Source: Ilumatobacteraceae bacterium
GTDB lineage: Bacteria; Actinomycetota; Acidimicrobiia; Acidimicrobiales; Ilumatobacteraceae
Reading direction: 5' to 3'
NCBI GenBank assembly: GCA_016650435.1
Contig: JAENVT010000588.1
Coordinates: 1 to 6,053, forward strand
DNA: 6,053 nt
In this document: positions 1-4,854 of the stretch, in pieces
How the letters are laid out: each line of letters begins with the position of its first letter
Position numbering within the stretch: position 1 is the stretch's first letter
Notes under the pieces: model-generated
Seen by the model: only the letters and a program-made list of their open reading frames with translations
Databases searched by the model: none
What the model was told of the DNA's origin: nothing
Program-made: the position numbers and the translations under genes

Positions 1-340
1 ACACAGCGCGACCCGCGCTGTCGAGGTTCAGCCGTCCCCGGCGTTGCAGGACGCCGCCCATCGCCTCGCGGTGTTGCTGTCGGACTGGACCGACAGCGCT
101 GCAGACGGGTTGTTCGCCGACAACGTTGCGCTCGACGATTCACTCGCCAGGCGAGCACAACAGGCCGCTGAGCTGATCTCGGCTCATGGCGCCCTCACCC
201 TCGACAAGGTGGCAGCGGTCACACCGTTGCGGGGTCGAGCGACGATGCGTCACGCCGACGGCGCCGAGCTGCAAATTGATCTGGAACTATCGCCGCTGGT
301 TCCGCCGCAACTTCAGCTGTACGAGGTAGTCGCCGAGTAG
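1..340 (+). CDS. C-terminal fragment of an unidentified protein, possibly a hydrolase accessory domain
   Basis: The reading frame is open from base 2 to the TAG at 338-340, so the gene starts upstream of the window and only about the last 112 residues are visible. A TTG at 44 could be read as a start, but the frame is continuous before it and no ribosome binding site precedes it. The fragment has no membrane segment or signal peptide. It reads as helix-rich (a WTDSAADGLFADNVALDDSLARR-like stretch at bases 86-154, rich in Ala, Asp and Arg) followed by beta-strand-like segments (RGRATMRHADG, then ELQIDLELSPL). This pattern of helices then strands resembles the small NTF2-like or lipocalin-like C-terminal domains that follow serine hydrolase domains in actinobacteria, but no catalytic residue is visible, so this is a weak guess. 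It ends 62 bases before the CarD gene on the same strand. Confidence 0.6.
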   Translation, partial: HSATRAVEVQPSPALQDAAHRLAVLLSDWTDSAADGLFADNVALDDSLARRAQQAAELISAHGALTLDKVAAVTPLRGRATMRHADGAELQIDLELSPLVPPQLQLYEVVAE

Positions 341-363
341 GGATTCGGGCGATCTCGCCCTAC
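337..363 (+). other. Two mutually exclusive hairpins at the end of the first gene
   Basis: GGGCGA (347-352) and TCGCCC (355-360) are exact reverse complements; in practice this would be a 5-bp GC stem with the four-base loop ATCT. In addition GTAGGG (337-342), which overlaps the TAG stop of the first gene, is complementary to CCCTAC (358-363). The two pairings share bases 358-360, so only one can form at a time. No T-run follows, so a strong intrinsic terminator is not supported. It could be a weak terminator, an mRNA 3' end structure, or chance in GC-rich DNA. Confidence 0.3.
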
Positions 364-366
364 CCT
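361..366 (+). promoter_or_regulatory. Possible -10 element for the CarD gene
   Basis: TACCCT fits the minimal actinobacterial -10 pattern TAnnnT and lies in the short gap ahead of the CarD gene, which would give a leader of about 30 bases before the GTG at 403. I see no good -35 box about 17 bases upstream, where the DNA is the stop codon region of the previous gene. Such short patterns are frequent by chance, so this is a candidate only. Confidence 0.2.
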
Positions 367-392
367 AAACAAGTCCGCAATTCGAGCCGCAT

Positions 393-396
393 GAGG
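393..396 (+). promoter_or_regulatory. Ribosome binding site deciding the CarD start
   Basis: GAGG within TGAGGT lies six bases upstream of the GTG at 403. It falls inside the alternative longer reading that would begin at the ATG at 391 (which adds MRSC), and so favours the shorter protein beginning at 403. Confidence 0.55.
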
Positions 397-402
397 TCGT
401 GT

Positions 403-924
403 GTGAAGTTCAAAAAGGGCGACACCGTCATTTATCCCCAGCATGGCGCGTGCATCGTGCAGGGAACCAAGAAGATGGAAGCGTTCGGTGCCACGCAGGA
501 GTATTTGATCCTGCGCACCGTCATCAACGAGATGACTTTGTCGGTGCCGACGTTGAAGACCGACGAGGTGGGCGTTCGCCCGCCGGTCAATGCCGACGAG
601 CTCGAAGACCTCGTCTCGGTGCTGTCGAAGCCAGATCCGCGCGTGCCATCCAACTGGAGCCGGCGGTTCAAGAACCACCAGGAGAAGCTGAAGAGTGGCG
701 ACGTGTACCAAGTCGCCGAAGTCGTCCGCAACCTGGCTGCGCGCAACCGCGATGCGTCGCTATCGGCAGCTGAGCGCACGATGTATGACCGGGCCCGCAT
801 CAACTTGATCAGCGAGATTGCTCCTGCCTTGAAGGTCAGTGCTGAAGACGCCGAGAAGTATCTCGACGAGGCATTGGCAAAGGGCGTGCTGAAGCCACCG
901 AAGGAAGTCAAGAAGAAGGCCTGA
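403..924 (+). CDS. carD: CarD family transcriptional regulator
   Basis: CarD binds the RNA polymerase beta subunit and stabilises the open promoter complex, acting globally in actinobacteria. The predicted protein has 173 residues; Mycobacterium CarD has 162. The N-terminal Tudor-like polymerase-interaction domain (about 1-55) opens with KFKKGDTVIYPQHGA, the family signature. The C-terminal helical DNA-binding domain contains NWSRRF, with Trp85 at the same number as the minor-groove wedge Trp85 of M. tuberculosis CarD, followed by EKLKSGDVYQVAEVVRNL. A Lys-rich tail (PPKEVKKKA) ends the protein. I prefer the GTG at 403 over the ATG at 391: GAGG at 393-396 sits six bases before the GTG, no such site precedes 391, and the GTG start aligns residue for residue with mycobacterial CarD. 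The positions equivalent to polymerase-contacting Arg25 and Arg47 are Met and Ser here. The usual mycobacterial neighbours ispD and ispF are not downstream; a metal ATPase is. A paralogue rather than the main CarD is possible. Confidence 0.93.
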   Translation: MKFKKGDTVIYPQHGACIVQGTKKMEAFGATQEYLILRTVINEMTLSVPTLKTDEVGVRPPVNADELEDLVSVLSKPDPRVPSNWSRRFKNHQEKLKSGDVYQVAEVVRNLAARNRDASLSAAERTMYDRARINLISEIAPALKVSAEDAEKYLDEALAKGVLKPPKEVKKKA

Positions 925-987
925 GCCGCAGTTGAAATGGTCGTTCGACCCTGGTAGCTGCGTTGTCACCCGTTCACAGTTGACGCG
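925..987 (+). other. Short intergenic gap between the CarD and ATPase genes
   Basis: Sixty-three bases with a stop in the ATPase frame at 955-957. TTGAAA at 932-937 resembles a -35 box, but the sequence 17 bases on (TAGCTG at 955-960) is only a partial -10. GGTC and GACC (939-942 and 947-950) could form a small four-base-pair hairpin, too weak to act as a terminator. Read-through from the CarD gene into the ATPase gene is plausible. Confidence 0.3.
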
Positions 988-3210
988 GTGGGCGCGGCCT
1001 CTTTGACTTCTGCATTCCTGATCGCGGCGACGTTGATCGGGATGTTGCTCGCCTTGATCTGGGTGGGCAAGGCAATGTTGCACGGCCACCTCGGTGTGGA
1101 TCTGATCGCCCTCGCCGCACTTATCGGAACACTCCTGGTCGGCGAGTACCTCGCCGGTGCCGTGATCACCCTCATGCTCACCAGTGGGCGCGCCCTCGAG
1201 GGCTGGGCTGGCGGACGCGCCGAACGCGAGCTTCGAGCACTGCTCGAGCACGGACCGAGGATCGCCCACCGGTACGAGCAGCAGATGCTCGTCGATTGCC
1301 CCCTCGACGATGTCGTTGTCGGCGATGTACTGCTGGTGCAGCCGGGAGAAGTGGTGCCTGTCGACGGGACCGTTCGAGGTGGCACGGCCACGATCGACGA
1401 CAGCGCCCTCACGGGCGAATCGTTGCCAGTCCAGCGTGGTGTTGACGACATCGTCAGGAGCGGTGCGGTGAATGCAGGAGGGCCGTTCGATGTCGTGGCG
1501 ACCACGAACGTGGCCGATTCGACGTACGCCGGAATCGTGCGGCTCGTCGAGCAGGCTTCGGCAGCGACGTCGCCGTTCGTGCGTCTCGCCGATCGATTCG
1601 CGTTGGCCTTTCTGTTCGTTTCGTTCGCCGCCGCCGGTCTCGCCTGGCTGATCTCCGGCGAGGCGGTGCGAGCTGTGGCGGTACTCGTCGTGGCGACCCC
1701 GTGCCCTCTGATCCTCGCGGCTCCAGTGGCTATCGTCGCCGGCCTCTCGCGGTGTGCCCGTCGCGGTGTCGTCGTCAAAGGCGGCGGTGCACTCGAGGCG
1801 CTTGCCCGCGCGGATGTCTTGCTGTTCGACAAGACCGGCACGCTGACGGCCGGCCGACCGACGATCATCGAGATCGTTACCGCAGACGGCTTCGACGCGG
1901 CGGATGTGCTCCGCTGCGCCGCCTCCTTGGATCAGATCTCGCCGCACGTCCTCGCATCGGCGATCGTGCGAAGTGCGCGTGAGCGGGGCCTGGAACTCGT
2001 GCTGCCAACCGATGCATCCGAACAGCCCGGCTCGGGTGTCGGTGGTGTGGTGTCGGGCCGACACGTACATGTCGGCAACGGCAAATGGGCAGGCGTGGTC
2101 GAAGACGAAGGGTGGGTCTTCCGCGCCCGATCCTTCGCCCAGTTCGAAGGCGCAATGTGCGTCTTCGTGAGCATCGACGGGGTACCTTCGGGCGCGTTGA
2201 TCCTCAGCGATCCGATCCGCCCCGACGCGGCACGCACGATCCGAAACCTGCGACGGCGCGGGATTCGTCGTGTCGTGATGGTGACGGGCGACCGCGTCGA
2301 GGTGGCAGCGTCCGTCGGCGCGATGGTGGGCGTCGATGGCATCGCCGCGCAGCAGACACCAGCTGACAAGGTGGAAGTCGTTCGCCGGGAGACCGCCCTC
2401 GGATCGACGATCATGGTCGGCGACGGCATCAACGACGCCCCTGCACTTGCTGCAGCAACCGTTGGCGTGGCGATCGGCGCGCGTGGCTCGACAGCATCAT
2501 CAGAGACTGCCGACATCGTGCTGACAGTCGACCGACTCGATCGGCTCGGTGAGGCGCACATGATCGCTCGTCGAGCTCGCTCTATCGCAGTACAGAGTGT
2601 GATGGCTGGCATGATCCTGTCGCTACTGGCGATGGGAGCAGCAGCAGCAGGCATGCTCCGACCCACCTGGGGCGCGATGCTCCAAGAGGTCATCGACGTC
2701 GCTGTGATTCTCAATGCGCTGCGGGCGCTGCGTGCCGGCCGCGATGAGGTGCACCTCGACGACTCCGGTGTGGCGATGGCTCAACGTTTCGCACTGGCAC
2801 ATCGCACCCTTCGTCCGGACGTGGCGTTGCTGCGTGACGCAGCGGATCGCCTGGGCATCGACGGCGCTGATGCGATGGGCGCGGTGCACTCCGCGTATCG
2901 CCTGCTGGTCGACGACATTGCGCCGCACGAGGAGGAGGAGGATCGCCTGCTCTACCCGGTCATCGCCGGTGTGCTGGGCGGGAGCGATCCCACGGGCACG
3001 ATGAGCCGGGCCCACGCGGAGATCGCCAAGCTGACCGCGCAGGCCGGGATGGTCGTCGACCGAGTTGGCACGGCTGCGCCCTCGCGGACAGATGTACAGG
3101 ATCTACAACGCCTGCTCTATGGGTTGTACGCGCTGCTCGAACTCCATTTCGGCCAGGAGGACGAGAGCTTCCTGTCGCTCGCCGATGATGCACGCGAGCC
3201 TGTCGGCTAG
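988..3210 (+). CDS. P1B-type metal-transporting ATPase with C-terminal hemerythrin-like domain (P1B-5-like)
   Basis: This inner-membrane pump would use ATP to move a transition metal out of the cytoplasm. Its 740 residues show, in order: three membrane helices (about 8-31, 37-52, 53-69); actuator domain with TGES at 142-145; helices at about 203-222 and 228-250, the second carrying TPCP at 237-240; phosphorylation site DKTGT at 281-285 (Asp281); nucleotide-binding domain with SPHVLA around His320 in place of the usual SEHPL; TGD at 433-435; hinge motif GDGINDAP at 478-485; and two last helices (about 532-557 and 562-580, with QEVIDVAVILNALRALR). Residues about 595-735 form a hemerythrin-like four-helix domain with His605, His647/Glu651, His676 and His720/Glu724. 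TPCP plus a C-terminal hemerythrin domain defines the P1B-5 group; Sinorhizobium Nia is a nickel/iron example, so Ni or Fe is the likely cargo by analogy. There is no N-terminal metal-binding domain. The frame is closed by TAG at 955-957; GTG at 988 is the first plausible start, without a clear ribosome site, and TTG at 1003 is an alternative. One leading helix seems to be missing. Confidence 0.93.
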   Translation: MGAASLTSAFLIAATLIGMLLALIWVGKAMLHGHLGVDLIALAALIGTLLVGEYLAGAVITLMLTSGRALEGWAGGRAERELRALLEHGPRIAHRYEQQMLVDCPLDDVVVGDVLLVQPGEVVPVDGTVRGGTATIDDSALTGESLPVQRGVDDIVRSGAVNAGGPFDVVATTNVADSTYAGIVRLVEQASAATSPFVRLADRFALAFLFVSFAAAGLAWLISGEAVRAVAVLVVATPCPLILAAPVAIVAGLSRCARRGVVVKGGGALEALARADVLLFDKTGTLTAGRPTIIEIVTADGFDAADVLRCAASLDQISPHVLASAIVRSARERGLELVLPTDASEQPGSGVGGVVSGRHVHVGNGKWAGVVEDEGWVFRARSFAQFEGAMCVFVSIDGVPSGALILSDPIRPDAARTIRNLRRRGIRRVVMVTGDRVEVAASVGAMVGVDGIAAQQTPADKVEVVRRETALGSTIMVGDGINDAPALAAATVGVAIGARGSTASSETADIVLTVDRLDRLGEAHMIARRARSIAVQSVMAGMILSLLAMGAAAAGMLRPTWGAMLQEVIDVAVILNALRALRAGRDEVHLDDSGVAMAQRFALAHRTLRPDVALLRDAADRLGIDGADAMGAVHSAYRLLVDDIAPHEEEEDRLLYPVIAGVLGGSDPTGTMSRAHAEIAKLTAQAGMVVDRVGTAAPSRTDVQDLQRLLYGLYALLELHFGQEDESFLSLADDAREPVG
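2770..3192 (+). other. Hemerythrin-like domain encoded within the ATPase gene
   Basis: This 3' segment encodes ATPase residues about 595-735. The ligand pattern H605, H647-x3-E651, H676, H720-x3-E724 matches the di-iron set of hemerythrin-like cation-binding domains (H, HxxxE, H, HxxxE). The run of four glutamates directly after His647, encoded by a GAGGAGGAGGAG stretch, makes the site strongly acidic. In a studied P1B-5 ATPase this domain binds a di-iron centre that can react with oxygen, so it may sense oxygen or iron and adjust pump activity. That role is inferred here, not visible in the sequence. Confidence 0.85.
3207..3210. other. Shared stop-codon overlap of two convergent genes
   Basis: The palindrome CTAG holds the TAG stop of the plus-strand ATPase (3208-3210) and the TAG stop of the minus-strand thiamine-diphosphate gene (3209 down to 3207). 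The genes therefore overlap by four bases with no spacer and no hairpin-plus-T-run terminator between them; transcripts from either side must end inside the opposite gene. Confidence 0.85.
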
Positions 3211-4829
3211 CGCACCCGCGGCAGCACGATGAACGGCCACGGCGAGGGCACTTCGCCGACCGGGACCTCGATCACGACCGGTCCGTCGTGGGCTATCGCG
3301 GTGCGCAACGCGTCGCCGAGCTCGTGAGGATCGTATGCTCGCAGCCCGAGGCACCCGAAGCTCTTGGCGAATGCGACGATGTCGGGATTGACGAGGGTCG
3401 AGGCAATGGTTCGCTCGATCCCGAACCGCTCTTGCTGGATCCTGCGCACGTTGCCGAACGCGTTGTCGTTGAACACGACCGTGATCGCCCGAATGTGATG
3501 TTGAACGGCGCTGGCCAATTCGGTCGCCGTGAACAAGAAGCCACCGTCACCCGTGATGGTCACCACGGTGCGGTCGGGCACGCCGGCCTTGGCCCCGATG
3601 CCCGTGGCGACCGCCGCCCCGAGCGTGCCGGCGAAGCCTGACGATAGAAACGTGCGTGGCTGGGTGAACTGGTACGCGAAGTGGGCAACGAACGTCATCT
3701 GGGTGACATCCTCGACGAGTATCGCGTCGTCGGGCAGCGCGTCGCGGATGGCCGCGAGATACGACAACTGCGGCTCGAGAACGGCGATGTCGTTGAAGAA
3801 CTCGTCGCGGCGTGCCCGAAGTCCGGTGCGCCGATCAGAACGGTGCAGGTCGCCTAGGCGATCCAGCAACATCGGCACGACCTGAGCTGCGTCACCGTGT
3901 ATGCCCAGCGCACCGATACCGTGTCGATCGAGTTCGTCGTGGTCGGTATTGATCTGGATCAGGTTGACGCCGGCGCTGCCCCATTGCAGCAGCGGAAACT
4001 CGATGCGCGATCCGATGCCGAGCACGAGATCGACCTCGTTCCACATGCGATGGGCGAGACCCAACGGCACGAAGAGTGGATCTGTCTCGTCGAGCACACC
4101 GTGTCCCATTCGTCGGGTCGAAACCGGCGCTTGCAAGAGCTCGGCCAATCGGCGCACGGCCGGCGCGGCGTCTTGGGCGCCGCTGCCGACCCAGATCAGA
4201 GGGTTCACGGCCGCGCGCAATTTCTCGGCCGCGGCGTCGACCGCCTCGAGGTCGATCTTCGGCATCGTGCGCACACCTGGCCCGACAGTGCCAGGTGCCG
4301 GCTTGGCCCACATGTCTGCGGGTACCTCGATGGCAACCGGTCGCGGCGTGCCGGAGACCAGTTCATCAAACGCCCCTTGAATCTGAGCCGCCGCCTCTTC
4401 TGGGTCTCGAATGATCGCCGCGTGCTTGGTGACTTGGCGCAACACCGCCGGCTGGTCGTCGAGCTCGTGAAGAACGCGGAACCCTCTGCCCAGCAGTGGC
4501 GAGTGGATCTGCCCGACGATCGCCAGGACGCGGGCACCGCCACCGCACGCGCTCGACAATCCAGCCGAGGCGTTCAGCAGACCGGGGCCGGGCACGACGC
4601 ACATCGCTGTCGGCAGTCCGGTGGCCTGTGCGGCACCCATCGCCATGTATGCGCAGCCTTGTTCGTGACGCGTGACGATCACTTCCAACCAGTCGCGGGC
4701 GTCGACAACGGCGTCGAAGAATGGATCGTTCTGTACGCCCGGGAGGCAGAACAGTTGGCGGATGCCTGTCGCCTTCATGCCATCGAGGATGTGCTGGGCG
4801 ATGGTTCGTTCTCCGTCTCGGGGCATCAT
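3207..4829 (-). CDS. Thiamine-diphosphate-dependent enzyme, acetolactate synthase-like
   Basis: A cytoplasmic carboligase or decarboxylase-type enzyme of 540 residues, counting from the ATG at 4829. Domain order is that of the acetolactate synthase/benzoylformate decarboxylase superfamily: N-terminal pyrimidine-binding domain (about 5-170) with LPGVQNDPFFDAV and the catalytic Glu56 in RHEQGCAYMAMG; central domain (about 190-330) with LIWVGSGA; and C-terminal diphosphate-binding domain (about 345-525) with GDGG at 427-430 and NDNAFGN from Asn454, the magnesium/ThDP motif. The true acetolactate synthase start motif PGG is replaced by PGVQND, so this is probably not IlvB and the substrate is unknown. 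The frame stays open up to 5015, but that extension has poor composition and overlaps the ligase gene, so I start near PRDGERTIAQ. ATGs at 4829 and 4826 are in tandem; an ATG at 4856 is a further alternative. No Shine-Dalgarno site is seen. It diverges from the ligase gene and converges on the ATPase gene. Confidence 0.9.
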   Translation of the reverse strand: MMPRDGERTIAQHILDGMKATGIRQLFCLPGVQNDPFFDAVVDARDWLEVIVTRHEQGCAYMAMGAAQATGLPTAMCVVPGPGLLNASAGLSSACGGGARVLAIVGQIHSPLLGRGFRVLHELDDQPAVLRQVTKHAAIIRDPEEAAAQIQGAFDELVSGTPRPVAIEVPADMWAKPAPGTVGPGVRTMPKIDLEAVDAAAEKLRAAVNPLIWVGSGAQDAAPAVRRLAELLQAPVSTRRMGHGVLDETDPLFVPLGLAHRMWNEVDLVLGIGSRIEFPLLQWGSAGVNLIQINTDHDELDRHGIGALGIHGDAAQVVPMLLDRLGDLHRSDRRTGLRARRDEFFNDIAVLEPQLSYLAAIRDALPDDAILVEDVTQMTFVAHFAYQFTQPRTFLSSGFAGTLGAAVATGIGAKAGVPDRTVVTITGDGGFLFTATELASAVQHHIRAITVVFNDNAFGNVRRIQQERFGIERTIASTLVNPDIVAFAKSFGCLGLRAYDPHELGDALRTAIAHDGPVVIEVPVGEVPSPWPFIVLPRVR

Positions 4830-4854
4830 CCGATCGTAACTACAGTGCAACGCC
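4830..4854. promoter_or_regulatory. Compact divergent control region with possible leaderless promoters
   Basis: Only 25 bases separate the likely start codons of the two divergent genes. On the minus strand TACGAT (4838 down to 4833) fits a TAnnnT -10 box and ends six bases before the A of the ATG at 4826, the spacing expected for a leaderless transcript. On the plus strand TACAGT (4841-4846) also fits and ends eight bases before the ATG at 4855. Neither gene has a Shine-Dalgarno site and neither box has a recognisable -35 partner. The two boxes are adjacent, so polymerase binding at one would probably block the other. Confidence 0.35.

Noticed and set aside
432..911. 159-codon minus-strand frame opposite the CarD gene
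   Set aside because: CarD on the plus strand is unmistakable; the antisense product is Ser/Arg/Thr-rich without domain features.
760..2070. Long open frame on the minus strand opposite the CarD end and the ATPase start (also 966-1868 and 1932-2714 minus)
   Set aside because: These lie antisense to strongly conserved P-type ATPase sequence, and their translations are rich in Arg, Ser, Thr, Ala and Pro with no recognisable domain, as expected for the opposite strand of GC-rich genes.
2635..2652. GCA trinucleotide run in the ATPase gene
   Set aside because: It encodes an alanine-rich part of a membrane helix; it is short and explained by coding content, so it is not reported as a repeat element.
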